From: Cordilura impudica
Taxonomy: Eukaryota > Arthropoda > Insecta > Diptera > Scathophagidae
Direction: 5' to 3'
NCBI GenBank assembly: GCA_963682025.1
Contig: OY821517.1
Location: forward strand, 26,331,620 to 26,395,619
Length of the DNA: 64,000 bases
Positions within the stretch are counted from its first letter, which is position 1. Every line of letters begins with the position of its first letter. Shown piece after piece: positions 10,324-22,308 of this stretch. The notes beneath the pieces are model-generated. The model was not told the origin of the DNA. It searched no databases and saw only the letters and a list, made by a program, of their open reading frames with translations. Position numbers and translations under genes: made by a program.

Positions 10324-13300
10324 ATGTCTATAAAAATTATAGATCCTATGGATAAACAAAAATATTTTGAAGATTTTTGTCATTTGCCAACTTCATTGCT
10401 TTCCAGCATTGGCTTTGATTATGTGGATAAACCTAGACAAAAGTGGATGCAAGTGCTCATGAAATGTTATACCTTGACAACTTTAATATCGCATATTTAT
10501 TGTTCTACGTTTATTGCTAAAGGAACTATTGCCATGATTATGGCGGATGATTTTGAACTGGGATTGGTTTTACGATTAATTTCTGGTATTAATTATGCTT
10601 TGTGTGCCACAATGAAAATTGTTTCCTTTATGTGGCGTTTAAAAGAGTCTAAAGAAATTTATTACACCCTTGATGAAATATTTCCAAAAACCCGTAACGA
10701 AAAAATTACATATAAGGTTCAACGATATTTTTGGCCTAAATGGATTCAATTCATATTATATTTTTATTTGAGTGCAACGGCGTTTATATCGTGTTCGCCT
10801 TTTATGGACGGTGTAATTGTATACTTAGTGGAAGCTACTAAAGTGGGGTTTGCAGAAGCGAAATTTGGTTACTTTAAACTATATGAAATCGATTATGCTT
10901 TTGATCATCACAATCCATTGGCTTATATTGTGACCTATGCCATAGAATTGATGTATGCTCATTTTCTTATCATTTGCAATATATGTGCTGATATTTGGCT
11001 GATGTGTTTCTCACTACAATTATGTATGCATTTTGATTATTTGTTCCACACTTTGGAGAAATATGAACCTAATGAAATGCAATTTGAGCAAGATCAGCAA
11101 TTTATTGCAGATTTGGTGAAGAAACATCAGATATTGTTGAAGTAAATAATTAACATTGCAAATTATAATACTAACAACTAATTTAATTTTATTTTATTTC
11201 CAGTTTAGCAGATCGTTTGAATGGAGTTTTTGGAGTTTTACTCTTAGTACTCTTAATGTCTACCGCTGCTACATTATGTTGTGCTGGCGTTTATACTATA
11301 ACCCAAGATTTGGGTCGTGAGCTTGTTGAATATGTTGCCTTTTTACTCACATCTATAGGTCAATATTATTTGATTTGTCATTATGGACAACAATTGATGA
11401 TAACAGTAAGTAATTTTAGCTGGGAATGGTATAATTCCCCCGAAAGACCGCATGAACGGAGCTACCCGATTTTAATAAAAAATATTTGTCATGAAATTAA
11501 AAAAAAAAATCCTTTTTTCAAAAAGAGTTAATTTTTCAAATAAAAATTTACCTTTTTAGAAAAAGTATCTTTTCAAAAAAAGTAAGTAAACTTAAAAAAA
11601 TAAATAAAAAGTAAATTTAAAAAAATAAATAAAAATTAAACTTAAAAAAGAGTAAATTTTTCAAACAAAAATTTTTCCAAAAAGAGGACCTTTTCAAAAA
11701 GTAAAAAAATTGAACTTTTCTCAAAAAAGTACCTTTTACCTTTCACAAAAAATACATTTTTCAAAAAAGTACACTTTTCAAAAAAATTAACGTTTTCTAA
11801 AAGGTTCAATTTTTATTACAAGAAAACCTATTTTAAAAAAAGTACATTTTCATAAAACGTACCTTTCAAAAAAACTGTTTCAAAAAACAGGTTGACTTTT
11901 TTAAAGAAAAAAGAAACATTTTTTAAAAATTTATCTTTAGTGAAATAAGTACTATTTTGAAAAAGTTACTTTCTTGACAATTGCTTTTATGGAAACGGAT
12001 TTTTTAATGTAGTAAAAATAACTTTTTTTAAAAAATGAATTTTAAAAAAATTACTTTTTCAAAAAAGTACTTTTTTTTTAAAAAAAAAAGTAAATTTTTG
12101 AAAAATAAATTTTTTAAAAATAAGAAAATTTTCAAAAAAAAAATTAATTTCTTAAAAAGTATTATTTTCAAACAAGGATCTTTTCAAAAAAATTCAATTT
12201 TTTAACTAAAAGTTCTTTACTCAAAAAAATTTATATTTTTCAACAAAAGTAAATTTAAAAAAAAAATAGTACTTTTCTCAAGAAAGTACCTTGCTCCAAA
12301 ATAGTACTTTTCCCAAAAAAAAAATTTTCAATAAATGAACGTTTTTCAAAATTAGTAACTTTTTATTATAAGATTACTTATTTTAAATAGTACCTTTTAA
12401 GAAAATGTACCTTTTATAAAAAAACCATGTCAAAAAACAAGTTGACTTAAAAAAAACTATTTTTAAAAATGTATCTTTATTGAAGAACCTTTTTGAAAAA
12501 GGTACTATTTTGAAAAAGGTACCACTTAGGAAAGCTACTTTTTGAAAAATTTACTTTTATGGAAAGGTACTTATTTTGAAAAAGGTACTTTTTCTAAGAA
12601 GGTGCTTTTTTTAAAAAAGGTCCTTTTTTTAATAAAGGTACTTTTTTTCAAAAAGGTACTTTTTTGAGAAAGGTACTTTTTTTAAAAATTTACTTTTCTG
12701 AAAAATATACTAATCTAATAAAAATATTTAAGAGTGAAAAGTTTTTGAAATTGGAATCAGGTAAGCATACCACAACTAAGGAGAGACCGATAGTATGGAA
12801 AATGACAAAGGGAAAAAGTGGCGGAAATTACTAATTTTACAATGCAGTTCATTCAGGCAAAGCCTTAAAAAAAAAGTGTGTACGAATGGAGCCACAGTAA
12901 AAAAGGCAAAAAATTATCCATTCAATTAATCAGTCTTTGAACTAAGAAATATCCAGCAGGCTTGTCAGAAGTCCATTGAACGAGGTAAATTTGTCTGCGC
13001 TCATATCCAGTAAAAAGCCACTATATATTAAACGGTTAACTTTCGCCAAACCCCATAACGAACAAAGCATTGATTTCTGGAAAAACGTGTTGTGGAGCAA
13101 CGATACCGGATGGTAGAACCTTTTTTTATCATTCCAAACGTCAAGAGTATAACTCTAGGCGTGGTAACATTATGATTTGTGGTGCATGTTCTTGGCTTGG
13201 TGTTGGTCCTCTAAGTTTCAATACTTGGCCAGTTAAAATAAAAAACCATATGGAATCACATGCCTTCGATTTGATGCCAATTAAGTGAAAATTTATGCAA

Positions 13301-14150
13301 AAAACTCCAAACTAGTAAAAAAAAAAATATTGTTTTGTGCAGAGATCGTCGTTGTGGATTATCAATAGCTGTATCTGCTTTGACAATTGAATATTCAATT
13401 GACGGCAAATTAGGTGGCTACAACAAAAAATTATGTCTGTGTCTAAAACGAATAAAATAAAATTTTTCGACCTCACCCTCTTTGAATTTGATAAAATTTC
13501 TCGTACTATCATACTAAAATGAAAAATTTTCAACTTGTAGCTTTAACAGTTCTTGAAATATGGCGGCTTCAAAAGTGAAAAATCATAAAAGCTGAATAAA
13601 GAAGTTTAAACAATGGTGTCTATCTTAAAAACTTGTTAAGCTCAAGGTGAAATATCGATTACAGTAAAATGTTTTGTGGTGTGTTCTTTTTACACTTTTG
13701 CCACAAATAATACATGAAATAAGGTGGAAATTTTGGAACTATGGGTAAGGCTTACAATTCTGAGAGGGTGAGGGAGACCAGTTTGTTGATTATAAATTAT
13801 CTGTAGTAACAACTCATGGTGATATTTTTTTCAAATTTTTAATTTTCTAAAATTTTTCGTTTTTTTTTCAGAGTCAAATCTTAGCCAATGCTGCCTATAA
13901 CCATTCATGGTACAATGGATCACAGTCATATAAAAAATCCATTTTAATTATTATAATGCGTTCGCAAAAGGGGATTGAATTAAATGCAAATGGTTATCAA
14001 GCGATTTGTTTGGAGGCCTTTCAAATGGTAATTAATAATCATGAACAATTAAAATTGAAATAATTTTTATAATGTACAATATTTTCATATTTCAAGGTAA
14101 TGGGTGCCACCTATCGCGTTTTTGCTTTATTAAAGGAAACGATGTTCTAA
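10324..14150 (+). CDS. Odorant receptor (7tm_6), apparently complete, 4 exons (Or-B)
   Basis: Exons: 10324-11141, 11204-11405, 13872-14027, 14097-14150; all introns have GT/AG ends and phases agree, giving 409 aa, typical for the family. I start at the ATG at 10324 (fly-like context CAAAATG), not at a TTG further up. The protein has the odorant receptor plan: cytoplasmic N-terminus (LPTSLLSSIGF), several hydrophobic segments, EIDYAFDHHNPLAYIVTYAI before a central membrane segment, then LCCAGVY, the SWYNGSQSYKK block and TYRVFALLKETMF at the C-terminus. Like other such receptors it should pair with Orco in the antennal or palp dendrite membrane. Intron 2 is 2,466 nt against 66 nt in Or-A, swollen by an AT-rich tandem repeat and a Tc1 remnant. 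The reading frame and splice sites look intact, so it may be functional; subfamily and ligand are unknown. Confidence 0.9.
11490..12720. repeat. Low-complexity AT-rich tandem repeat in intron 2 of Or-B
   Basis: About 1.2 kb of imperfect short units around TTTTTCAAAAAAGTACCTT (roughly 15-22 bp period, drifting). No coding potential. It accounts for half of the expansion of this intron. Confidence 0.85.
12740..13300 (+). pseudogene. Tc1-like transposase remnant in intron 2 of Or-B
   Basis: Two frames carry Tc1 signatures: RLTFAKPHNEQSIDFWKNVL followed by WSNDTG (around the first catalytic region, 13035-13110), and GNIMICGACSWLGVGPL (13165-13217), matching the VMVWGC..GVGP block. Frameshifts and stops throughout. 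From 13300 to 13860 the intron shows nothing I can identify. Confidence 0.65.
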
Positions 14151-14763
14151 ACTAGTTCGGTCCATAACACTAAAGGATTATTTAATTTCACATTTTTTTT
14201 ATTATTGCAATGCTTTGAAAAATAAATTAACAAAATAGCGGAAACTAAGTAATTTTATTTGTAAATTAAGTAAATAGCAGAGTAAAAGGTGAAAACCGAT
14301 GTAGCTAGATTATTATATCCAGGTGCGCAGGGTTCTAAATTATTTTCTAAGTCAATTTAAGCATCTGTATTTCGTATTTAATTTTATATTCATTTAGCTC
14401 GGTTTACAGTCCTCCCAGACACAAACTTACAACCGAACAGTATATGCAGCTAATTAACCTTGCGATTAGTGAGTCTCCCGTTGACCTTAAAATAGTGAAA
14501 AGGTCCGCAGGGACCTATAACAAATTGTGGGTGTGTTTTGGTGGTTTTGATTATTAATTTTTGATAATACAAAGTAATAAAAAGGCACAAGAAATGTTTG
14601 TTTTTGTTGACAATTTCGGTTTTTCCCCAGTTCGGTTGGGCTCCCCAGTTCCTTAGCAGGCGCATTATTCGATTTAGACAGCCCAGCATACAAAACGACA
14701 ACCAAAAATGCATCGAAAAAAACACAATTCAACAAAACACATGAGCGATTTCTTCTAATAATA

Positions 14764-16048
14764 AAGGGTGATTTTTTAAGAGCTATAGGAAAGTTTTCCA
14801 AAAAAAACACATAAAATTCAGAAAAATGCATGTAATCTTTATTTGAATCGATAGTACGGTCCATATAATTTAATGTTTGAAGATTATTTCATGCAAATGT
14901 TGACCGTGACTGCGCCTCAAATTTTGGCATACTCTTTCCAACATTTCGGCCGATATCTCACGAATAAATGCTTCAATGTTGTCTTCCAATGTGTCAATTG
15001 AAGCGGGATTGTCTGTATAGACATGAGCTTTAACATAGCCCCACAAAAAATAGTCTAAAGGCGTTAAATCGCACGATCTAGGCGGCCAATTGACCGGTCC
15101 CGAACGTGAAATAAAATGTTCACCGAACTCGCCTCTCAATAAGTCCATTGTTGCGCGTGCTGTGTGGCATGTGGCACCGTCTTGTTGAATCCAGATGTCA
15201 TGCAAGTCAAGCTCTTGCATTTTGGGCAAAAAAAAAAGTTGGATATCATCTCTCGGTAGCGCTCACCATTCACAGTTACGTTACGATTCGCATCATCTTT
15301 GAAGAAGTACGGTCCAATGATGCCACCAGCCCATAAACCGCACCAAACTGTGACTTTTTCTGGATGCATTGGTAGCTCTTCCAATGCTTCTGGCTGATAT
15401 TCACTCCAAAATCGACAATTCTGCTTATTTACGTACCCATTGAGCCAAAAATGAGCTTCGTCGCTGAACACAATTTTTCGGTAAAAAAGTGGATCTTCGG
15501 CCAACTTTCCAAGAGTCCATTCACCAAAAATTCTACGTTGCGGTAGGTCGTTCGGCTTCAATTCTTGCACCAGCTGTATTTTGAAAGGCTTCACACCTAA
15601 ATCCTTCCGCAAAATTTTCCACGTTGTTGAGTAACAGAGGCCCAATTGCTGCGAACGGCGACGAATCGATAATTGATGGTCATCATTAACACTGGCCGAT
15701 ACAGCTGCGATATTTTCTTCAGTTCGCACTCTACGTAAGCGTATTGGTGGTTTAATGTCCAACAATGTAAATTTGGTGCGAAATTTAGTCACAATAGCCC
15801 GAATAGCCGCTTCAGTTGGTCGATTAAACTGACCATAAAATGGAAGAAGCGCGCGATGAACTTTCTTAACAGAGCACGCATTTTGATAATAAAATTCAAT
15901 AACTTGCAAGCGTTGTTCGTTTGTAAGACGATTCATGGTTAAATTATAGACCAAACTGAAGATGTTTGACAAAGAAACAAAACACGAAACGTGCGTCAGC
16001 TGTTTAAACCAGTGTTGCCAAAAAGATAATAGCTAAAAAATCACCCTT
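14764..16048 (-). mobile_element. DD41D mariner element, second lineage, 1.29 kb, full length
   Basis: Terminal inverted repeats AAGGGTGATTTTTTA at both ends, flanked by TA (14762-14763 and 16049-16050). The termini share GGGTGAT with the element at 1021 but the transposases differ strongly, so this is a separate subfamily. The frame at 15148-15336 on the other strand is a shadow. The upstream gap 14151-14763 holds no recognised gene. Confidence 0.9.
14870..15972 (-). pseudogene. DD41D transposase with one homopolymer frameshift
   Basis: N-terminal part 15136-15972 (best start MNRLTNEQRLQ, ATG near 15936) and C-terminal part 14870-15229 together cover the whole transposase. Aspartates appear in VFSDEAHFW, IQQDGATCHTA and CDLTPLDYFLW; 41 residues separate the last two. 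The KVTVWCGLWAGGIIGPYFF core is intact. The only obvious lesion is in an A run near 15228-15238, where the coding strand has a T homopolymer and the frame slips. This could be a real indel or a sequencing error; if an error, the element would encode an intact transposase, making it the youngest-looking DNA transposon here. Confidence 0.85.
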
Positions 16049-16299
16049 TAGTACAGCTCCGTAGGGACCTTTTCACCAATACACTTATAACACTTCATTA
16101 AACCTCGATAAAAAGTAAACTATTGCTCGTATTGCTTCAAAACTAGCTTTAATCGATTCTGCACACTTCTTTCTTGGAATACATGTACGGTTCGGGTATT
16201 CAGCCCTTATAACATTAAGGAGTTGTGAGAGTTTGAAAGTCAAAAGTCCCTGGGGACCTTCTCACAAACAGAAGAGTTAACAAACATAAATATAAATTC

Positions 16300-16448
16300 A
16301 TAATGGGAGGAGATTTTAATGCAAAGCATCTATTTTGGGAATCAAGATTATATGCATCAAAACAAAGACGACTGTATGAAGCCATACAAAATACGGGTAG
16401 AGAATGGATTTCGACAGGCTTTCCCACTTATTGGTCCAGATTTAATTA
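16300..16448 (+). pseudogene. LINE endonuclease fragment (jockey-like)
   Basis: Frame reading IMGGDFNAKHLFWESR, then TGFPTYWSRFN, matching the GGDFNAKH motif of apurinic-type endonucleases of jockey-clade non-LTR retrotransposons. About 49 codons, no flanking continuation. Confidence 0.75.
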
Positions 16449-16707
16449 ATCTTTATATGAAGAAAAATAGCTAAACTGTCTCTAGTTAAATTAGTTAAGC
16501 TCTCATCATTCGTCGGAAATCTCATAGTTAATAAAGCATAACTTCTACCCATCAAAAGCCATAAAAAAATATTACACTCTTCTGTAGTCCGAACCCTCTT
16601 CTACACTCCTATACCCAATTGTATACCAGCCAGTTTCCCCCCGTGTGCAACAGAACAATTTTTCTGATCCAAGGTCAGATATTTTGTGCAAAATTTATGA
16701 TTACAAA

Positions 16708-16862
16708 AGTTTTCCACTATGTAGTTAGGGTAAAATAAGTTTGCCCTGATGTTTGTAACTACCAAAAATATTGGACCTATACCCATCTTTTATTATATGG
16801 ATCGACTCAAAATCAATTTTTTAAGTCGACATAACGATGTCCGTCCGTCCGTCTGTGTGTTG
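16708..16862 (+). repeat. R1 (GTCY) repeat, truncated
   Basis: Partial copy with the blocks TTTGTAACTACCAAAAATAT, GGATCGACTCAAAATCA and GTCCGTCCGTCCGTCTGTGT, cut off just after the microsatellite. Confidence 0.75.
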
Positions 16863-17255
16863 TGAATACAAAAGTTGGTCCTACCGGTGTAGAGTTGACA
16901 CGAGTTGTTTATACTTATAAAAAAGGATTGGGACATAGCGGCTTAGAGCCGTCAACTAGTAGAGCAACAGAAATTGATGTATGGAAAAATGAAATTCCTT
17001 CTTCAACAAAGTATGACAGACCAATAAAATTTGCATTCAAAAAGGAAACCAAAAATGTCCTAACTGAAGAAGTTTAAAAAGTAAAAAATATCAAATTAAA
17101 GAACTTCAACCAATAATATTTAAATTTGATGACCAAGACTTTGAAGTAAATTTTAAAATGTGTCTCACAATGATGGATGGAAAAGTTGAACAAGCTTTAA
17201 TCGAAACAAAGTCATCGTCAAGCTGCATTATGTATATGCCAAAAGACATCAAGTC
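16862..17255 (+). pseudogene. RAG1-like/Transib-type transposase fragment (middle part)
   Basis: One frame reads GLGHSGLEPSTSRATEIDVWK, IPSSTKYDRPIKFAFKKET; a second frame continues with FEVNFKMCLTMMDGKVEQAL, then ETKSSSSCIMYMPKDIKS. The block LTM-DGKV-x-AL-x-TKS-x-C is one I associate with RAG1-like/Transib-type transposases of insects and cnidarians. Family assignment is from memory of the pattern; frameshifted and dead. Confidence 0.5.
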
Positions 17256-17259
17256 AATT

Positions 17260-17650
17260 AAGCCAACCCCCACCACAAGACGATAGTTTTAAGGAAGCCT
17301 ACGAATTTGGATAATTCCCTCTTCATGCTACAATACATCCGACCGAAAATAGAATACAACTCCCATATATGGGCAGGAGTTTCAAAGTATATTTTGGAGC
17401 TACTGAACCGTGTGCAAAGGAGGGCGTTGGCGCTCATCATGACAGTAGGGTATCCAACTCTATTGATTCATTGGAACATCGTCGGAATGTGGGTTGTGTA
17501 GCACTGTTTTATAAATATTACCATGGGAAATGTTCTTCTGAGATTAGCGCAGTGGTCTTTCCTGACAGTTATAATCTAATAAAATTTAAGTCAAATATCC
17601 ACAAACACTACTCCCTCTCTTCTCCTTCCCACAACCTATTTTCCTGAAAT
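17260..17650 (+). pseudogene. LINE reverse transcriptase C-terminal fragment
   Basis: Frame 17307-17440 gives YIRPKIEYNSHIWAGVSKYI, LELLNRVQRRALALI; after a frameshift near 17435 it continues RVSNSIDSLEHRRNVGCVAL and FYKYYHGKCSSEISAVV. This is the typical region after the reverse transcriptase domain in jockey/CR1-type LINEs. Confidence 0.8.
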
Positions 17651-17699
17651 CAAAACAATGCACTGCATTTGTAGGGGGCATCCCCTGAGTGTTGGTTAA

Positions 17700-17955
17700 A
17701 AAAAAAAGATGTATTATTGATTCTCATAGACTAAGGCTACAGAGTCATCCCAATAATGAAAATCCCGAGTTACTTAATATTGCGGGTCTAGCAAGAAGGC
17801 TTAAGCGCTCCAAACCCCATGACCTTATAGGTCGATTCAACTCGGATTGAGTTTATTAATAAAAGTGTAACCCTTATTATAAAATATTGTAATTAGAGCT
17901 AAACTAATAGTTAGTCGTAGTATTAACTTAAATAAAGATGAAGAAAAAAAATTAT
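17700..17955 (+). mobile_element. 3' end of a LINE
   Basis: A short C-terminal frame (HRLRLQSHPNNENPELLNIA, GLARRLKRSKPHDLIGRFN, stop) is followed by ~100 bp of untranslated sequence and a terminal AATAAAGATGAAGAAAAAAA tail. The coding end plus simple tail suggests a severely 5'-truncated non-LTR element. Confidence 0.55.
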
Positions 17956-19200
17956 ATTATTTAGCCATCTTTTTCAATGTAAAAATGTTTCTTTCTTCCG
18001 AGCCTGTACAAAGTAAATACACAGTTAAATGAACACACAGACTAATTAAGATCAATAATAACCAAATTCCAAACTTCTTAAGAAAAGATATAAATTAAGT
18101 TGAAATCATTCAAATAAGTAATGAACAATACATTTCACATACACATCTTCTTGCGACATAAATATGTATGCGTATTTAATATGATTTGCATACCAAATAA
18201 ATTAAAAGAAGCTAAAACAAAAAACAAACTAAGCCAGACCTATAACAGCAATACAGCAATGTACAGGATTGTATTGTAAGGTTTGCGCACGAAAAAAACT
18301 ATAACATTCATTTTCACTTGTAAAAGTTTACTGAAGTGAAATTATTAAAATTTTTCGTAAACTGTTTCCCCATTAAGAGTACCACGGGAAGTACCAGAAA
18401 AAAGGCTAGCCTGACCCTTACTAGGTGAGAACAAATATTGTCGCTTTATAGGAAAAATGAGAATATTTCATGGAGAAATCAGCTAAAAAATGGTAAAAAT
18501 ATTAAAAAGAAGGTGGAAGGACTCAAATCGTATGATGCACAAAAGCTTTCGGAACGAAACTCCAAAAAGAATATGCGAGGAAAAACAAGGTGCTGAGAAA
18601 CTTAAACGTAATTTAATCAACAATAATAAATGTTAAATTATGAATTCACCTAACAGGAGAGTGATTTTTTACATAGGGGAATGTAAGTGAACAATTTAAG
18701 ACACATACAAAAATAAGTTCCTGAAAAAGTTTTGAGTCTGTGGGGGGAAAAGAATTAGTTAGAATGTGACTACCGACATGTTCATTAAGGAATGCTAAAA
18801 CAGCATTAGGTATCTACTTTTTTGGGTCTGATCTTACATCGCGTTATTACAGTAAATCGGCCCACTATGGCTGAAATTTTGATTTCATCTGCCAAAAGTC
18901 TAATTTTTTTGTCACCGATTTTTAAAATTCTATAGCTAATATATCCAGATTAAGGTAACTAAAAAGTTAGGTTAAACTATTGCTAATTGTGGGCGTGGCA
19001 TGCTGTTAAATTCAACTATTTTATTTAATCTCAGAAAGAGGTGATTTTTTTTGTTTTTTATCATTTTTATTTTTTTTATCACAGAAAAAGGTGATTTTTT
19101 TTTTGTTTTTTATCAAAAATAAATGGTTACTACTCGCAAGTTATCATCCGAAAGATGAAACGTATACCACCCGGAGAAAGGTGAAAGTATCCTCTTTAGT
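17956..19200. other. No recognised gene
   Basis: AT-rich sequence. Two near-identical segments at about 19030-19112 (AGGTGATTTTTTT, then TTTTTTATCA) form a short tandem pair. Around 18965-19000 a GTGGGCGTGGC motif occurs that is also seen at 33440 (reverse) and 40915. No coding feature can be supported. Confidence 0.5.
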
Positions 19201-19204
19201 CCTA

Positions 19205-19569
19205 CTAGCAGATTCCAGCGCTCGAAATTCGAGTGCAATTTCTAGGCAACTTTATTTTTCAACTTAGCCAATTCACAAACCAACACTTTTTGGTTTATAA
19301 TTATAGTGAATGAAGAAAAAACCTCATTAACAAACACATTAACAAGTTTAATAAACACACACACAGAATATGTATAATTTTATGTATGTGTTAGTAGCAG
19401 CTTTAAATGCAATTTACTCAAAATAAAGGAAAATTTTAAAATTCGGTAAATCTGTTGAACAGCTAAAAAGAAATACCTTTCAAATAATATACGTTTGGTC
19501 AAAATCGGGATAAAACGGTAGAACAAAACATCGGTCACAAGAAATCGCGCAGCCTATTAATATTATAGA
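19205..19569 (-). mobile_element. Non-autonomous Helitron, subfamily A
   Basis: Read on the minus strand it starts TCTATAATATTAATAG and ends with the hairpin CTCGAATTTCGAG, a short spacer and CTAG, inserted between A (19204 on this strand) and T (19570). These are the hallmarks of Helitrons: 5' TC, 3' CTRR, subterminal hairpin and A|T target without duplication. 365 bp, no coding capacity. Confidence 0.85.
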
Positions 19570-19839
19570 TAAATACTTTTGCACCCGCCACGACCCGTGG
19601 GTAGAACACTTTATTAATTTTTAAGAAATTACTCAAAAAATTTCAAATTACGGTAATTTAAATAGCCCTATAAGTATACAATGGTGTGTTAAATTTGTAC
19701 TTTAAGTATGTTATAGCTTATAATAGTCATTATTTGTTCTATTACCAGTAAAGGTATCTGTTTACAAAATACACCACCAAAAACTATTAGATAATATCGA
19801 TGCATATGAATTTGGATTATAACCACTACATGCAAGAAT

Positions 19840-20440
19840 ACGACTTATGGAACACACACTAAAAATACTAAAAATCCGGTATGAATTGGATTTCGGGTCT
19901 TCAAGATCAATAAGAAACAACGAAACCAACAGAGAGTTAAGAAGTTCAAAAAAGAAACATGTTCAAGATGAATATCGCAAATTTGGATTGATTATAGATC
20001 AGCCAAAACAGGGGTCAGGCGTACAAATGATGACAATACCGCAAGAAGATTCTTTTCAGATTCAGAATAAGCATCTGAAATAGCAGGAGCAGATTTAAAG
20101 CTTTTCCTAGATGTACGTGCGTGCAATGAAGAAATTGACTAAAAAACTTGGAGATTACGCTAAGAAAACTGCAAAAATATATACAACCAAGTACCCATGG
20201 AGAAATAAGTCTGCAACAGTTCACAAAATCCTTTATCATGCAGAAGATGTCACTATATATCATTTGCTGCTACTTGGAGATCTATCAGAGGAAGCTCAGG
20301 AAAAAAGGAATAAGGATTACAGATTTAATGGAAAGCACAATACTAGAAAATTTCACGAAATTCCACAAATGAAGATCTTTTTAATATGTTATTGGCAACG
20401 TCAGATCCATTCATCGCCAGTATTCGAAATCAATTGAAAT
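19840..20440 (+). pseudogene. RAG1-like/Transib-type transposase fragment (C-terminal part)
   Basis: Two overlapping frames. The first (19847-20083) includes RSIRNNETNRELRSSKKKHV, RKFGLIIDQPKQGSG. The second (20111-20437) includes AKIYTTKYPWRNKSATVHKI, LLGDLSEEAQEKRNKDYRFN, GKHNTRKFHEIP. The block LSEEAQExRNKDxRxxR followed by a TRK segment corresponds in position to the C-terminal part of RAG1-like cores. Internal frameshifts make it a fossil. Confidence 0.5.
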
Positions 20441-20664
20441 CGGGATTTGGATGAAGAAGTCAGAAAACTACTAAAGAACAGAATATTTGCAATCAATATT
20501 TGAATCAAATGAATAAAAATTATAATTGCCTTTCATTGTTATTTAAGTAAGAAAAACATAGTATTAGTAAAAAAAAATAATACTAAACAGAACCTCCCAT
20601 TGTTACAGATGCTATTAAAATCTATTGAAGTTTTTATTTTGAAAAGGTTTTTTTTACCCACATA

Positions 20665-21400
20665 TGTACGAGGGCGGATCAATAAGTCCGTGACTTTTCG
20701 AATGAAACACAGTTTTTTTTGCAAAAAAAAAATTATTTTTCAACATAATCTCCTTTTAGCTCAATACACTTAGTCCAGCGTTTCTCCAATTTTTGTATCC
20801 CTTCCAAACAATAGGATTTTTCGAGGTCCATAAAATAGGCATTTGTTTGATCAATAATTTCATCGTTGGAGCTAAAACTCTTTCCACCGAGCCATTTCTT
20901 TAGGTTCGGAAATAGGAAATAGTCACTGGGGGCTAAATCCGGAGAATATGGAGGATGAAGTACCAATTCGTAGCCCAATTCATTCAATTTGCCATTGAGA
21001 CTGCACACGTGTGCACCCGTACATTATCTTGATGAAAAATAACTTTTTTCTTGGCCATATGGGGTCGTTTTTTTTAAATCCTCGTTAAATCGGTCCAATA
21101 AGTTGACATAATATTCGCCGTTTATTTTTTTCCCTTTTGAAGGTAATCGATGTGGATTATCCCGCGTGCATCCCAAAGAACTGTTGCCATCACCTTATTG
21201 GCCGACATACTTACCTTAGCCTTCTTCGGATACGGTTCACCCGGAGAAATCCATTGTTTAGACTACTGCTTGGTCTCCGGAGTGTTGTAATGGATCCATG
21301 TTTCATCCACAGTTACAAAACGCCGTAAAAACTCATTCGAATTGCGGTTAAATAACTCCAAATAATCCTTTGAAGTTGTCACGATTCTGTTTATGGTCAA
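20665..21400 (-). pseudogene. DD34D mariner, 5'-truncated and frameshifted
   Basis: Minus-strand frame 20733-21008 carries the mariner C-terminus with HPPYSPDLAPSDYFLFPNLK, KKWLGGKSF and KLEKRWTKCIELKGDYVEK. Upstream, in other frames, are remains of PKGKKINGEYYVNLLDRFNE and a decayed second catalytic block. The terminal repeat GAGGGCGGATCAATAAGTCC lies at about 20671. The N-terminal half is missing beyond ~21400. Confidence 0.85.
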
Positions 21401-21483
21401 TTGATTTTACTTTTTTTTAGTGTACAAATTTTTTTGAGTGTAAACATTAAAAAAAATCCCATTATTACAAAAAATGCTTGTAA

Positions 21484-21834
21484 TCTATAATATTAATAGG
21501 CTAGGCGATTTCTTGTGACTGATGTTTTGTTCTACCGTTTTATCCCGATTTTGACCAAACGTATATTATTTGAAAGGTATTTCTTTTTAGCCGTTTTGCA
21601 GATTTACGGATTTTTAAATTTTTTCCCTTATTTTGAGTAAATTGCATTTAAAGTTGCTACTAACACATACATAAAATTATACAATGTTATGTGTGTGTTT
21701 ATAAAATTTGTTAATGTGTTTGTAATAAAAATGAGTTTGTTTGTGAATTGGCTATAATTGTTTAGCATACTTTTAGGGTCTTTATTTAATGAAAAATAAA
21801 ATTTCCCTGAATTTCGAGGGCTGGAATCTGCTAG
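21484..21834 (+). mobile_element. Non-autonomous Helitron, subfamily A
   Basis: Begins TCTATAATATTAATAGG after A (21483), ends ATTTCGAGGGCTGGAATCTG then CTAG before T (21835). The hairpin is reduced by a deletion on its left side. Oriented opposite to the copy at 19205, the two bracketing the Transib-type and mariner remnants. Confidence 0.85.
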
Positions 21835-21959
21835 TTATTATTAAAATCCAATTGTGACATTTTTTAATAAAAAAAAAATAAAAACCCCTAATTCACGCTA
21901 AAAGTTAAAAAAATGAAAAGTTCAACCTTGACCTAGAATTTCTTAAAAAGTACCCAATC

Positions 21960-22305
21960 AATTTTAATGAAACAGACTCAAGTTCAACTAAATACCTACC
22001 CACTAGAAAAAGAATTACTAAAATATTTTGATCGCTTCAAAAGTTGCAGAATTTTGACCATTGAAAAACAATTTTCAGCCACTGTGCGGCTGTTGAATGG
22101 TACTATAAAAAATAATGTCAAAAATAATGTCAAAAGATGCGAATACACCCAACTACCCAGAATTTATGGGCTTTAGTAGTGGTCAAGTATTGGGCTCTTG
22201 CAAAAAGAGTGATGTAGAGCACAAAGCAAGTCACTTATTTGCGATCAGCGAAAGGATTACTGAACATCAAAATTTTCATACAAAACTATTAGGGAAAATA
22301 ATATA
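21960..22305 (+). other. Unrecognised overlapping short frames
   Basis: Frames at 21967-22176 and 22115-22312 encode KSCRILTIEKQFSATVRLLN and SSGQVLGSCKKSDVEHKASH. They look like two pieces of one decayed protein, because the second continues where the first ends (PRIYGL, then a shift). I do not recognise it; most likely a transposon relic. Confidence 0.3.
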
Positions 22306-22308
22306 TAA

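Noticed and set aside
15148..15336. Plus-strand 62 aa frame opposite the DD41D transposase
   Set aside because: Shadow of the minus-strand transposase.
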